A DNA stretch of 64,000 nucleotides, taken from Aotearoamyces nothofagi (taxonomy: Eukaryota; Ascomycota; Leotiomycetes; Leotiales; Tympanidaceae). The notes under the pieces are model-generated. The model was not told the DNA's origin, made no database searches, and was given only the letters and a program-made list of their open reading frames with translations. Below, piece by piece: positions 37,083 to 49,650 of this stretch; positions within the stretch are counted from its first letter, which is position 1; each line of letters opens with the position of its first letter. Both the position numbers and the translations under genes were made by a program. The stretch spans positions 682,001 through 746,000 of the forward strand of contig JADDTR010000010.1 of assembly GCA_015345905.1 (NCBI GenBank), given 5' to 3'.

Positions 37083-37727
37083 TTATTTTGCCAACACCAT
37101 CTCAACACCCAACCAGATCGACATACCAATAAGTCCGAGTTGGCCGATATTGTAGAAAGCTCCTATATAGCGCCCACGACCATTAGGCTTCGCCGGGTTG
37201 CAATACCCGACCATATACATATATCTTCCCACGGTCCAAACACCACCAAGTATAGCAGATGCGATCGGCCAGCGAGTGCCTGCAATGAGGAGCGGGAGGA
37301 CGGCTGAGAGATGGTTCTCCGTGAAATTCGCATGTGCTCGTTGGGCGCAGTTGAACAGGTAGGCTAGCGCATAATGTTAGTTTGTGTTTTCTTTTTGTAA
37401 ATGCAAGGAGAAATTGGAAGCCAGTAGATGGCGTACCTTCAGAGTTATCCTTCACTTGTTCGGGAGAAGCATAAGCAGCTGGATAAGCAATCTTTGATGC
37501 TTTGCGGTGTTTGCCTGTGTTGAAACTGTGGACGGTGTTCAGGACGAAGGTGGACGCGGCTGCGAGAAGGACGTATCTATTAGAATAACAATTAGCTTCT
37601 CGGTCTTCCTGGAGATGCAGAGGATGAGTGAGAGGAGAGGATGAGTGGGAAACGTTGCAGTAGAACTCAATTGGTGCTGTGATGTGACTTACCCATACTC
37701 ATTTGGAATACTCAGAGTAAAGACCAT
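37083..37727 (-). CDS. MAPEG-family protein, microsomal glutathione S-transferase 3-like
   Basis: Three short exons on the complement, 37693-37727, 37437-37576 and 37083-37363 (introns 116 and 73 nt), 151 aa. MAPEG enzymes are ER or outer-mitochondrial membrane trimers that conjugate or reduce substrates with glutathione. Signs: FVLNTVHSFNTGKHRKAS, the family motif FNCAQRAHANFTENHLSAVL, WPIASAILGGVWTVGRYMYM, and YCNPAKPNGRGRYIGAFYNI before the last helix. Length and four-helix plan match MGST3 (about 150 aa). The first exon encodes only eleven full codons (MVFTLSIPNEY). Each splice junction keeps frame and rebuilds the family sequence, although no long open frame exists here. Confidence 0.88.
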
Positions 37728-38570
37728 GTTTGCGGTTTCCTTTCTCCTATTTCTCTCAATTGCTGTCAGGAGACTCGAGCTTCTGAAGGATCTCTGCGAA
37801 ATTCGAATTGAGTTGTCGTGAAAGTGGATGGACCGTATTATATATCGTGGACCCTGGGTGATGCCAGTGACCCTCTAAACGGGCCAGAACCTTCCAGCCG
37901 GCGCCGGGACGACCATATACCCGACTTTCGACGTTACGACACATAGCGGCTAGAAGTGGCTCTCGATATACTGCTCTGCCTCGCAAATTTTATACCTTTG
38001 CTTCGCCCTAGACAGAATCTGATGATAATAACCCGGGGGCGGGCAAGCTGTGTGGTCTCATATGGGTGTATGTAGTGCGGCCGACACGCCACGGTTCTTT
38101 AAGGGCTATCGATGTTCGTCCATTGTATTAAGAGACTCCTGAATGCTGGGATCGTTGCCAGTATGCGCTCAATAAATTTCGTGGAAGTGATAGAGATGAG
38201 CAGGTGCTCGATGTTTATTATAAATTAAGGCGCTGACGGTGTATACTAACATCCATGACATGTACTTTCTGTCACATGCTTTCAACCAGTGAAAACCACG
38301 GGCGTGGTCGCTTCGTCGCGCCTGTTGAGCACGCCATAGAGTAGCGGAGGACACAACATATATATAGCACATGATAAGAATTGAAAGCACCCCATGAAGA
38401 AAGGATTCTCAAAATGTAGGTGTTGTATGGTAGATTTAAAATTGTCACGCTCTACACTAAGACCGAGTGCTCCTTGCGCCCAAGTTGAACAAACCCACCA
38501 AACCCCGCATATCCCAGCCGGACAAGTTCCAGCAGCCCCTTCCTGCTACTACAACGCGGCATCCCATCCG
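37728..38570. other. Gap between Pol X 3' end and MAPEG gene
   Basis: 843 bp with no gene that I can support. It presumably includes the MAPEG promoter. Sequence is of mixed composition with no repeats of note. Confidence 0.5.
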
Positions 38571-40610
38571 TTACCTGGTGCACCTGTCCCAAGGCTCCCT
38601 ATATGCCAACCCTAGCCCTTCAAAGACTCTCTTCTCTGCAGTCAACATATCCTTTGCCTTGCCACCAACACTCTCAAGGTCAACCCAGTGGCCATCCCCC
38701 CTACTTCTAACGCCACTACTATCAAACCTCCAGCGCTTGACATTCTTTGCATATCGTCTCACATCCCGCTGAAATGTAGTCCCGCCTGACCAACCCATCA
38801 CCGCACAGCCAGCTGTCTTCCACGGACTGATGATAATGTCGACCCTCCTGTGCACGTTTGGGTTCTTCGCCCTTGGATTACTTTCCAGGTCTGCCTCGCG
38901 GGACCGCCATGAGGGATCCTGCCAGACAACAAGCGCCTTATCTAAGGTGTCAAATCCGGTCCCACTCGTTCTACTGCCTTCTTTCCAGCCGACAGGCATC
39001 TGTCCTCTTTCCGAGTTCGCCATTGACAGTAAGAGTGTATGGGTAATCCAGCCATCTTTCTCTAACTCTGCCACGATATCTTGAATGATGCTAGATGTGG
39101 CATCGTCGTCCGGGTGGCTCAGTATAACGTCGACATCACCACTTTCTGGTTTTCCTCGGCGATACCCTCCTACAATTACCATTTGACAACCAGATCGAAT
39201 CCTATTAGCCGCGGACAGGATAATATCACCAATCTTCTCAACCTCGGCACGTGGAATCTTATCTTTCAGTTCATCATAGTACTTCACACCAATCTGTTGG
39301 ACCCGAGTAAGAGCTGGCCATCCGAATTCAACGACATCATCCAAATCTCTCCAACCCTTGTGATAAAGTTCTCTTGCAGTGGTGGCGCCAACTCCCCAGA
39401 TGTTGTAGAACAAATTCAAGATTTGTAATCTAGGATTTGAATCCAATTCATCGGCATCCGCGACACGCCCAGTTTCTCTCCATTCATGGTACAGGACGGA
39501 AATCTTCTGGTCGCATCCTGGTAGCCTCAGTATCTCTTGGGGACTGCTGAGTGTGTAGGGGTAGGCAGCAAGAGAAGCCAACGAGGTAGAGTAAGCACGA
39601 ACACCAATTTCGTCACTGTTGAGGGTGCGAATGGTTCTGATCTTCTTAAGCTGATCAAGGAAACGTTCGTTGGGTGAAATGAGAGGAGTGGGCCTTTCGC
39701 ATGAGTATTTTGTACGAAGATATTCGGGAATATCGGGCAACTCAGCTGGATTGTCGTGTTCAGAGGTAGTTTGATGAAGAAGATGGGTTGGCCGTGTTAT
39801 AGAAATTTGTGAATGTTGGCTCTGGTGTGGTGTTTTAGCATATCCACTCTTTGGCGCATCCGATTTGGCCCTGGAAAGTATTTCTTCTGGGGCTGCTGGC
39901 CTCTTCGCAATCTATGGTTGTCATATGAGCCTCCATAATATATAATTTGGAAGATCCATAACTACCTCTATAATCCTTCGTTCTGCTGCAGCCGCTTTAG
40001 GGCGAGATATGCGTTTTCCCTCGTACACCAAATAGCCATCCAGAGGCAGTAGACGCCCTGCAGCAAGGGTTTCAATAAACCAGGTAAGCTTAACAACCTT
40101 GATCGTGTCTCCCCCCTCAATTCCAATCTGACCTTCTATCGACGTGGCATCGGACAACTGTGACTCTGGCTCAACTGGGCTACTGAAAATCCGAGCCGGT
40201 GAGCTGCTTCGATTTTGCGATTTGGAGTACCTTTGCGTTCGATTCTCTGCTGTCTTTTCCTTAGATGTGGTCACTTCTGCATCGGACTCAGTGCTAGAAC
40301 CAACGACAATAACCTCTTTCGCTTTTCCCTTGCCGACTATCCTCTTCTTTCGTGCGATGGCGGTAGCTGGACCCGTTGCTTCTACCTCTTTGGCTTCCTC
40401 TGGCTTGGATCTTGCTGAAATCTCCTCGGTCCATAGGTTGCGCGACCTCAGCTCAAAAAGCGCGCGTTGCTTGGTAGTGATCTTTCCAATCACAAGTTTC
40501 GCCTCGGTGATGTCATAAGTGATCGTCGAGATCTGTTCTTCCAGCTTATGGAGCTCTTCAAGGGGAATATGAGTTGGCAGAAGGTATATTGAAGGTAGAG
40601 TAAGTGCCAT
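38571..40610 (-). CDS. POL4: X-family DNA polymerase (Pol4 / Pol lambda-like)
   Basis: Exons on the complement: 39966-40610 and 38571-39911 (54-nt intron, GTAGTT donor, CCATAG acceptor), 661 aa. The enzyme fills gaps in base-excision repair and non-homologous end joining. The N-terminus (about residues 1-205) is a BRCT domain interrupted by a Ser/Lys-rich insert (about 75-165), ending KVVKLTWFIETLAAGRLLPL. Then come the 8-kDa/fingers regions (FYNIWGVGATTARELYHKGW, a helix-hairpin-helix), the palm motif GGYRRGKPESGDVDVILSH with metal-binding Asp474 and Asp476, and third Asp573 in RRVDIII. The tail has GWSGGTTFQRDVRRYAK, the usual nucleotide-selection loop. All catalytic residues are present. 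Confidence 0.94.
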
Positions 40611-41049
40611 GATAACAAGTTGAACAAGACCTAGTCATGGTGTGTGATAGGAGGAGTGTATAAAATAGGGCGCATGGGATGCTATGAACCCTCAAATTGT
40701 GTCGCAAATTGTAAAGATCTTGGCGGAGTGCTTATACGGGCTTATTTTGCCATGCATATATACCATATTTAGGAAGGGAAGCTGCTAGCGCTGTCTAAAA
40801 AAGTATTGCTATGAATCAGGAATACCTTGGTGGAATGCTCTGTAAATCTACGATGACGCACCTTCATCAATCCCCTCTCGCGTCGAGCCGAAAGAACACT
40901 GCATTCACCATTAAAGTCTATGACCTTTGCTTTTAATATCTTTCAACCGTATTCGTTGTGAAACTGCAAGTAGTGCTTAAGAAATATTAAATCAATCTAT
41001 CATAACTGACTTTTCCTCCTCTTCGAGGTTCCTTTCAATTCCCAATAAC
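40611..41049. other. Gap upstream of Pol X gene
   Basis: 439 bp. Likely Pol X promoter plus the 3' end of the epoxide hydrolase transcript. Nothing else is seen. Confidence 0.5.
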
Positions 41050-42521
41050 CTATGCGCTACCAGAGTCCCCATATCCATCTAATCCCCTAATCACTCCATA
41101 AGCCCCACTACCCTTTCCGAACATAACCTTAAGATCTCGCGCAAGGAGATCTGGATTTTCTTTTGCATAGAAATGCCTAAGATGTATGAAGTCAGTAATG
41201 CTCAATCTTCAAAACCTCTACAATTGGCTTACCCTCCCTTCTCATTTTGCACTTCGTATACCACATCGCCCAACGTTCTTGCCCATGTTTTAGGTACGAT
41301 AGAGAGCTCTTTAGGATTAAAAGTGAGGCCAAGCTTTACCCCTCCCCCAATATATCTCTGGGTGTCCTCTCTCGTGACAAGATTACCATTGGTACCTATA
41401 GGCGCCTTATTTGTATCATCGTGTGTGACTTCGTAGTAAATATTGTGCGCAGAACCAGGTCCTGCCCTACTATATTGATAGATGCTAATCCAAGTTAATA
41501 TTTCATCATCAGTCCAAGGATAGCTATCGGTCCAGTCATGTAGCTTCTCGTATATCCAGGCAAGTAAAGCGACAGGTGAGTCCTGGAGACTGTACGCCAA
41601 CGTCTGGGGTTTGGTGGCTTGAAGGATGTTATAACCTTGTCTTGTTCAGTGACTACTACTGTTGAATCGAGCATAACTCAAAAATACTAACCGCGCCCTT
41701 CCTTTTCAAACCACGTAGTCCTAGAAAACGCTTTCCTATCACTCTTACTATACGGCTGAACAGAATGTTGCAGTGCCAAAATTGGATGCTTGCCATAGGT
41801 TGGAGCAAAGGCTTTGATCATGTTAATATGACTAGCTTTACAGCTGTGTGGGTAAAGCTTCCCAATCGCTCGTGTAATATAGAAGCCCCAGTCTCCTCCT
41901 TGTGTAATGTATTCATTATATCCGAGGTGGAGCATCAATTTGTGACATGTTTCAGCGTATTGTGCTAATTTGAAACCACGCTTCGAAACTCTCTGACTGA
42001 AGCCATAGTTGGGAAGAGATGGAGCTACGATATGAAATGCGGGACCGTCGCCTCCGTGGGCGAGAAGTGGGAGAATATCGAGAACCTCGATGAAAGAGCC
42101 AGGCCCTGTAATGACTATTAGTCAATGCATACTCACTGAAAGATGCAAGAAATAAATCGAAGGCATGTTACTGAGCAAATCAAAATAATGGTCGTTGAAA
42201 CTTACAACCATGCACGAAAAGTAGTGGAATGGCGCTCTTGACGTTGCTCTTCTGGTGGATAAAGTGGATGTCTAAGCTGCCAAAACCATCGACCTCGACA
42301 TCTGTGTGAAACTGCGGATATTCATTCAATTTTTTCTCTGCCTTCCTCCAATCCCACTCTTTCCAGACTTCTGTCAGCCGTTTTACATCCTGGAGCGGGG
42401 CACCAAGATCCCATCCCGCATCTTCAAGCTCATCTGGAAACTCGGCGAGAGACAGTTTTTGCTTGAGCTTGTCAATTTTACTCTGGGGGACATCAATCTT
42501 GTATGGCTGTGGTGGAGACAT
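41050..42521 (-). CDS. Epoxide hydrolase (EHN domain, alpha/beta-hydrolase)
   Basis: Four exons on the complement, 42206-42521, 41692-42105, 41233-41635 and 41050-41176 (introns 99, 56 and 56 nt), 419 aa. It adds water to epoxides, giving diols, in detoxification or lipid metabolism. The N-terminal EHN lid region (residues 5-85) is followed by HGWPGSF at 104-110 (oxyanion hole), nucleophile Asp177 in QGGDWGFYI, and catalytic His379 in the GGHFYAKENP motif, which is restored only by the last splice. The start MSPPQPYK at 42521 is the first ATG; the frame is open slightly upstream without one. Length matches microsomal-type fungal epoxide hydrolases (about 400 aa). Confidence 0.93.
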
Positions 42522-42952
42522 TGTAATCAATCTACCCGCCGTGGTCTATTTATTTATATCTTCTAATTGATGCCGACGTATTGAGGAAAGCTGGTAAAGC
42601 AATTAGTGTCTATATCAAGATATGTGATGTGGTCTACCTTCGAATTTTCAAATACGCGAGTCGCGACGACTTTTGCAGTTATGTATTATTCCAAGTACAG
42701 CTCATAAATCGAGGCAACTACAATAATGGTCGTTAAAGTTTAAAGTTACAAGGTCTCAGATGTACCGTGCACGCATCAGTTGAGCCCCATAATTGCACAT
42801 GGAGCTTATAAATCATTCTACGGATTTAATAGTAATCTCCGTGTTCGACTTTGTAAGGAGTACAGGACTATGCTATCTCCCGAGGCATGTTGCTATTAGT
42901 TATGGTTGGGTATCATTTAATTGTCGTTATGTAGTGGCCGCCTCTACATCTA
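42522..42952. other. Gap between tandem minus-strand genes
   Basis: 431 bp, AT-rich, presumably the epoxide hydrolase promoter and the 3' end of the PRCC-type gene. Nothing further is recognised. Confidence 0.5.
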
Positions 42953-44140
42953 TCACCATCCGTATCTACTGCTTGCCTCCTGTCTGTTACTCTTTCCTTT
43001 AGCAAAACTCTCTTCCAGAGCCTCCTTCTGACTCTGCGCCGCATTAACCAATTGCTTCAGGTTGTGCTTGCCTGGAGCTATAGCTCTGACAGGGTTATGA
43101 ACAACTTGCTCTCCAGCTGCGCGTAGCTCCTCGTTATGCTTGTACTCCTCGTCCGTGTTGAAATTTATGATTTTTGTCGCTGAAAGCATTGCTCCATTTT
43201 TGGAGCTCTTTTGCCGCCCGAAAAGCTGCCGCCTCTCTGCAGCAGAAAGGTTCAGATCCGAAGCTATGTTATCTAGAGATTGTGCACCAGGTGCAGAAGC
43301 GATTGAAACTGGTGTGGTATATTGTGGTATCTCGTTGTAACTGTCTCCGAAATGGGACGGTGCTTCAGGCACTATTTCCTCCGTTGACTTAACGCCGTAT
43401 ATTAGAGGTTGATAATCTCCGGTCGATTTAGAGATAATATCGTTATCGGGCTCGGATGATATAGAGAACAAGGACACTTTAGGTCTCTGCGGTTGTTGTT
43501 CTTCCTTTGATATCGAGCTGGCTGCAATCTGTGCTGTGGTGTTTTGTGTCGGTATAGAAGCAACACTCTGCTTCTTTTTCTTGGCTGGCTTCCGTGAAAC
43601 TGATAGAGGCTTAAACATCAATGGCTTTCCGACAAGTTTCACCTCATCTGTAGATTTTTCAGTTGAATCCCCAGACGGTGCCTTAGGTGGCGGTAGGCGC
43701 ATCCCACTCGTAGCACTTTGTATTTCGCCCACATCATCAGATTCTCTCTCAGGCTCAGGCTCCCGACTAAAACCTGGTGCAGCTCCTGTCTTCAAGCTAA
43801 CTCCAGCTGCTAAACCGGTCTTCCATGATATCTTCTCACCGCCGCCCCCGTCGCCGCCCTCGATCAGCGGCGTGGTCGTACCACTCCTCTTAGGCGGAGG
43901 TAAGAATGAGTTGAAACCGCCGAAACTACCTGCACTCGCCTTAATACGCTTTGTAGGGGGCTCGTTGCCGTTCGCATCTTCTTTGATGGCCGATTGAGGT
44001 AGAGAGACTCGAATCTTTCCTGGGTTGGCTCTATCAACAATCTTTTGGAAGGTTGACTTTGATGGATTTGAGGGCGCTTTGATGACTGGAGTATCTTCAG
44101 CTTCAGACGCGTCTGAGTCTGAGTAGTCCACAAGGCCCAT
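42953..44140 (-). CDS. PRCC-type (MAD2B-interacting, mitotic checkpoint regulator) protein
   Basis: Single exon, 395 aa, starting MGLVDYSDSD. Human PRCC is a nuclear protein that binds MAD2B and is associated with splicing factors. The first ~280 residues are disordered (acidic start, FLPPPKRSG, KKKKQ basic run). The C-terminal PRCC domain is unmistakable: NLSAAERRQLFGR, IINFNTDEEYKHNEELRAAG, VVHNPVRAIAPGKHNLKQLV, and the closing YGW. The divergent TORC2 gene SIN1 starts 289 bp away. The fungal function is unproven. Confidence 0.88.
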   Translation of the reverse strand: MGLVDYSDSDASEAEDTPVIKAPSNPSKSTFQKIVDRANPGKIRVSLPQSAIKEDANGNEPPTKRIKASAGSFGGFNSFLPPPKRSGTTTPLIEGGDGGGGEKISWKTGLAAGVSLKTGAAPGFSREPEPERESDDVGEIQSATSGMRLPPPKAPSGDSTEKSTDEVKLVGKPLMFKPLSVSRKPAKKKKQSVASIPTQNTTAQIAASSISKEEQQPQRPKVSLFSISSEPDNDIISKSTGDYQPLIYGVKSTEEIVPEAPSHFGDSYNEIPQYTTPVSIASAPGAQSLDNIASDLNLSAAERRQLFGRQKSSKNGAMLSATKIINFNTDEEYKHNEELRAAGEQVVHNPVRAIAPGKHNLKQLVNAAQSQKEALEESFAKGKSNRQEASSRYGW

Positions 44141-44429
44141 GATAGTGTTTCCGCGTTAGGGAGTATGCTTTATTTGTACATGGAAAAGGTTGGGAAGGCT
44201 GTAAAGCGAAGCTTGATTTGACCCCACGCTAATTTAAGGCTACCCCGCGAGATCTGAGATCCACACAGTGACCTTACAGGCGACAGCCTCAAAAACACAC
44301 CTCACGGTTCACGATAAGATGCCGATTAGACTTACAGACAACAAAGCAGCGCCTAATTAACCTGCTCTGTACTATTTATGAAGAACCTTGCGGGTCAAGG
44401 ATCTGTAACTACAACGGACAACACGCGCC
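44141..44429. promoter_or_regulatory. Shared divergent promoter of PRCC-type gene and SIN1
   Basis: 289 bp lie between the two opposed start codons, so both core promoters must fit here. The sequence is mixed, with AATTAACC-type AT stretches. No specific binding site is identified. Confidence 0.6.
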
Positions 44430-47042
44430 ATGTCCGTCATTCAAGTTGAAGAGTATGTACCAATCACACTCATGTCTATTGAGCTATTATGACTTAATGC
44501 CATGAATCTGCCATAGCTCTGCTTGTGTCATTGCTGATAAAAAAGTGCCTCAGCCTTGTTTCTTACCATCTTCGAACCAACTATTTGAATACAATCAAGG
44601 ACGGTGTTGGCGAGCGTCTCATTACCATCAACGATGCGTTTCTAAACGCCCCAGGCTTCAAAGCCGCTGGATGGCGCCCGAACCCTGCGAATATCAAGCG
44701 CACCCATTCGCCTCCTATACCCACTGCGATAGCGTCCGAATACTTTCAGGCACCAAGATCAGCGGGCCTGCCATCCGTCGGGCTGGATGAAGAAGTCGAA
44801 GAAGGAGGCATGGTCACTGGTGGTGGAGCAGGTGATACTGTCGGTCCGGGCATTGCCACTAAAAGGAGGAGGAGACGCGAACAAATGGAGGAAGAAGATA
44901 GCAGTGATTTGAGTGACGATAGTGACGAAGATGGAGATCAACGCGCCGCTCAGCAGATCAAATTCGCGAAGATGCCTGTTCGCCTGCGGTCTGGATCTTC
45001 TCCAATCCGAGAGACTGCACCACGAGAATCGTCGAGCATTACTTCTCCACCTCGAACTGCTGGGCTCCAAGCTCGCCGTGGATCACAATCAGCTGTGGAA
45101 GCAATCAAAGAACGGACTAGACGAGATACTATTACCAGCAGCGAAATGTCATCTGAAAACGAGTTTGATGCGTCAGCTTTCAAAAGGCAACAGGCCCAGT
45201 CCAAAAGCGCTGCGAAGGCTAGCAGAGCTCTAACAAAACAGACGTCACATACATCAGGCGAGTCTCAGGCAGGATTTAAACGTCAACATAGTGATCTTTT
45301 GGAAGAAGAGGAAGGGGAGCTGGAGGATGATTCAGACGCTTCTGACATGTCATCGGCCTTTGCTGGAAGTATTGACTCTACTTCTATGCTGGACAGTGTT
45401 GGAGGACCTGGGCCGATGAATTCGTCTCCAACAGCTCATGTAGTGGGCACAATGCCCCGCCAGCTTGCAAGAGTATCTCCTAGAAAATCGAAACCGGCAC
45501 CATCTGTATTACCGTCGCTACCACCACCGCGGCCTATTAGCAGGATTCTGCCAAAGAGTCTCCTATCAGCTGCCATTCAGGCAAAACGTACAAAGGCGGC
45601 AATGCCTTTCGAGAGATTTGCATCTCTTTCTGGCCAGGGTGATCCAAACCCCCTGGTTCTTCGCATATGGGTACCATTTGCGAAGTCCACAGATAAATCT
45701 TATCAAGTATTGATTCGACGAACAGTACAAGGTGATGAATCGGGCGATCGCCAGGTTACCGTAGGTGATCTCATCGGTTTGAGTCTATGGAGATACTCTG
45801 AAGAGAAGATTGAGCCGGTACTATCTCCAGAGAAGCTCAATGTCAACTGGTGGACATTAAGGCTTATTGAGGATGAGGAAGTTGATTATGATTTTCCCGC
45901 ACTAGATCGGACAAAGCCAGTGGTAGCATTTACGACGGTGAACAACCGTGCAGCGAGAACACGATCAGGATCTAAGCCTTATGACGAGTTCGCATTAGTC
46001 GAGGCAACAGAAGAACAATTTCAAAAAAATCAGAAAGCTACGCCTCACTTTCAGCAGGAATCTGCAACATCCGATACTGGTGAGGATGATTTGATGTCAA
46101 AAAATATGCCACTCCCACAACCGTCCTTGCCGCCAACTCAGTCAAGAGGCAATCCTTTGCTTAACACGATGTCTAACCTACGATTAAATTCAGTCCTTGC
46201 AGATATGCCTGCTGCACCTGTAGCACAGACACACACACGAAGCGGAGTTCAAAAGTTACTTCGCGTACATATTCATTCCTCTGATGTAGCTCCGGGGCAA
46301 ATGGTTACTGTGAATGTGACAACAGATACGTATCTGGCCGAAGTCCTTGATATCGTCTGCAAAAAGAGGCAGCTCGACAAAGGCAACCATGTCTTAAAGT
46401 TAACAGGTTCTGGTACCGTTGCCTTACTTGATCGTACCGTCGAATCGATAGGCAACCGCACTGAACTTGACCTGTTCCGGCGACGATTCGCAACTGATGG
46501 ACCACTGACCATGTCTGGTTCACCAAATAATAGCTCTCCAAAACCTCCTATGCTTACAGATGGACCTGCGTTCCGTAGCAAAATAAGGAAACAACAAATG
46601 CCTGGAGTGCACCCGCTTGCTCGAGAGGCTGTTAAGCAAGATGAGCTTGGAAGCGCAAACTACAGAAAGTACATTGTATGGCGGAAACAACCCATGCGCT
46701 TTGTTGGCATGAACGAGAGGATAATTGCAATAGACGGTGAATATTTACATATCATGCCTGCTAGTACAGGGAAAACAATGTTTGAAGGGCAGGGAAAGAC
46801 TACAACAGTACATTTTAGTAATGTGCTTGGGTGTAAGGTTACACGAAGACATCCTACAAATTTCAAGGTAAGTAAGGTGATAACACCATTTCATCGCTAG
46901 GATTTTAACAGTGTTATAGGTTGTGGTATTCCGAGGAACGACGGAAAACAAGAGATATGACTTCGAGGCTAAGAGCGTTGATGAGGCCGCTGAGATCGTA
47001 TATGAGATCAAGAAGGGTATTGCGCCATATCATGATATATGA
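44430..47042 (+). CDS. AVO1: TORC2 subunit Sin1/Avo1
   Basis: Exons 44430-44452, 44554-46867 and 46920-47042 (introns 101 and 52 nt), 819 aa. Sin1/Avo1 is the TORC2 scaffold that binds substrate kinases and membranes. The 23-nt first exon joins to give MSVIQVEDLVSYHLRTNYL, then IKDGVGERLITINDAFL and IKRTHSPPIPTAIASEYF, the fungal Sin1 N-terminus. An acidic Ser-rich region follows. The CRIM domain is at about 330-470 (MPFERFASLSGQGDPNPLVL), a Ras-binding-like region near 590-650, and a PH domain at the C-terminus (KYIVWRKQPMRFVGMNERII to IKKGIAPYHDI) completed by the last exon. Confidence 0.93.
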
Positions 47043-47746
47043 TGAGCCAGGTAGAAGAAACTGGTAACAAATACCGATAATGAGATGAATTAGCTCACTA
47101 TTTCTTCATGGAGACAGAATTTAATGGTGAGAAAACGTGGAGTAGCATGTGTTACTAGTATAACAAAACTCCCAGATAACTTCCTGTAGGTCCGACAAAT
47201 CATTATGTAAACATTCTCTACTGCTATCCTTCCAGACATCAGCATCAATTTTCGGCTTGCCCACGTAATGTTCTCGTGGATTTTGTACTATCTAAAGTTG
47301 CGTCTAAAAAGAGACAAAAGAGAAATGCTCGAGGAACAAAAATAGCTTTGAAAAGGCAAAAAAAAAATTCTAGTGATTCTAGTCAGTAGTCAGTAGCCAG
47401 TAATTAGCGGAAAGCATTGCTGCATTAGATCTTACGAAGTTATGACTTATGATTCTAAATTATGAAATCAACTCGATAAAATATTGATGATCATAATATA
47501 CTAATATATATCATATCTCATAATATTATATATGATAACATAGAATAATTATAATCAGATATACAAGAGTTTCACCTAGATAGACTGGCACTCGTTAGAA
47601 CTTAGCAGGTTATGTGGCAGGATAGCTACATAGAAAACAAGAAATGAATTACATTTAAAAGTTCCTCTAAAACTGCGAACTACTACAATACCGACACTCA
47701 CCCTCGAAATATCTTCGCGACTTAATTTACATCCTCTTGTTAAATC
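47043..47746. other. AT-rich gap between convergent genes
   Basis: 704 bp, strongly AT-rich from 47440 to 47560 with ATATAT and ATAATATA runs. No gene is seen. It holds the 3' ends of SIN1 and the reductase. Confidence 0.55.
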
Positions 47747-49282
47747 TCAATATTCCAACATCTTTGTCTCCAGCTGGAGCCCAGAATTACGTAGGCGTTG
47801 AATAAAATGATGCCCCAAAGTTGCTGGTGTTAAGATCCCGCCTCCGAGCTTTTTTGCCACAACATCATCATTCAAAATCGTGAGAGCAGCTTCACTCAAC
47901 AGGACCCCGGTGACTGAAAATATATCAGCGAGTTTCCAAGTCGCAGCAGGGTTTAACTTACATTGATACGGAGACCCACTGTAGACAAATCTGCAGTGCG
48001 CCCTAGGAGGGTTTAGTGTCTCTAGATCTGGGTACCCAATGGCCTGGTATTCTATCCTATCCTTCATCGTATCCTCCACCGAAGGCCCTTCTCCTGGAGC
48101 GATCACAAATTTTTTCGCGAGCCACCTAACTGGCTTCAAAAACAATAGCAGCGTTCCAAAAAGGATACTGAAGTGAAAGACTATGCCAAGGAAGGCATTT
48201 CGCGTACGCATATACTCAAAGAAGCGGAATTTTGGTCCATAGACCTTTGCATCACCCAGGAGGCCCCAGCTGCGTTCGACGGTGGGAACATCAGCAGCTC
48301 CACCTATGGATGTGGTTAGAGTGCCCAAGTCAGGAACCGTACGTATGCCAAAGATCTTTGTCAGCCAAGATTCCGAGCCGCTATTGGTTGGGCCTGGGAT
48401 AGGTGAGAGTGAGAAGTGAGGACTGGCAAGCTCGGAAAGTGAAAATATATCTAGCATTGTGAAAATCGAGGCTAAGGTACCGCCAGAAGGAGAGCCACTA
48501 CCGCATTTTAGTACCAGAGCTTGAAACAGCCAGGGGGCCGGGTTTGCCAATACCCAATTTTCAGAAACCCTGCCCTTATTTGACTTGAGAAATTTTGTAC
48601 TGCAAGGAAAGATTGGTCTTACCTTAAATCATTAACTGAACAGATGACTTCTCTAGTAGGTGCAGAAAGTTCTTTGCGAATGAACGAGACCAACGACCAG
48701 GCTATCAAATCCGCCGGAGCAGAGTCAATGCCGATTTGAGGAATTATAATGGAACCGGTAGTTTTAGCAGTTTTTTCGTATTTCTTGATCATATTCGCGA
48801 CCCATGGCACCTCTCCTGCAACATCAAGATAATGAGTACCATTCTCAGCACAGGCTTTGAGAGCATGCTCCCCGTAAAGCGCGTAGGGGCCGACTGTGGA
48901 AATGAGAATTGCCGTTTTCCTGGCAAGATCACCAAGTTCGGCATCATCAAGATTGCATAATTCAATTTCTATTGGATAAATATCAGTGTCTGACAACAAG
49001 AATTAAAGCTATAAAGAATAAAATGGGATCGGAGGAAGCTGGACGTAACAAGTCACGTGATGCAATACACTTTTGAAATGGCTTTTTACCGGGCTGGATT
49101 CGATCTGAATTGAGCTGCTTGCATTTATTTGCTACAGTCTCAAGCTTACTAGCAGACCTCCCAGCAATGGCCCATTTAAGGTCAGTGGGAAGACTTGTTG
49201 CGATATATTCTGCAGTTAGTTTCCCGGTGTATCCTGTTGCACCGAAAAGAACAATATCGTACGGTCGTCCTAGCGAGGACAT
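47747..49282 (-). CDS. Saccharopine dehydrogenase-like oxidoreductase (SCCPDH family)
   Basis: Exons on the complement: 49090-49282, 48623-48968, 47962-48497 and 47747-47913, 413 aa. The Rossmann motif FGATGYTGKL at 13-22 and WAIAGRSASKLETV begin the domain; STVGPYALYGEHALKACAEN, THYLDVAGEVPW and GSPSGGT follow, then a membrane-like helix IVFHFSILFGTLLLFLKPV. The family sits on lipid droplets or mitochondria in animals, and its substrate is unknown. Intron 1 has two in-frame acceptors 21 nt apart (before 48989 or 48968); I chose the second because RIQPEIELCNLDD reads like relatives. Intron 3 (48 nt) has no stop in frame. The GSPSGGT junction requires the 125-nt intron 2. Confidence 0.9.
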
Positions 49283-49650
49283 GGTGAGCCACGATGATTA
49301 GAGCCTGAATGCACACAGAGATAGAGAAGTACAATTCCTCGTAATGAGTAAAAAAAGACTTGTGAATAGAAGGTAAAGCGAAGTTATATAATCAATACGT
49401 GTACAAAATTTCAATCTTGTGACCGATGTCTCAATTCAATGTTGCCTGAATCCAATACGCGTAGCATGATGTTTGCTGTTCCTGGGTTCCCACGAGCCGA
49501 GGCATCCCTGAAATTCACGTGATCTTGTCATCTTTTTGCCTGAGGAAGAAATTTGATTAGGGCTTAACATCTGAATTTCGCCAAATTCAAATCGGAAGAA
49601 ACAACGACAAGAACAATTCCACATCGTTCATCACAGCACCATCAGCCAAG
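49283..49650. promoter_or_regulatory. Shared divergent promoter of reductase and RPL43
   Basis: 368 bp separate the opposed start codons. The RPL43-proximal half contains GATTAGGGCTTAAC near 49555. Whether it is a ribosomal-protein promoter element is unknown. Confidence 0.55.

Noticed and set aside
37756-37986. 76-codon - frame upstream of the MAPEG gene
   Set aside because: Lies in the promoter region and has no homology I recognise.
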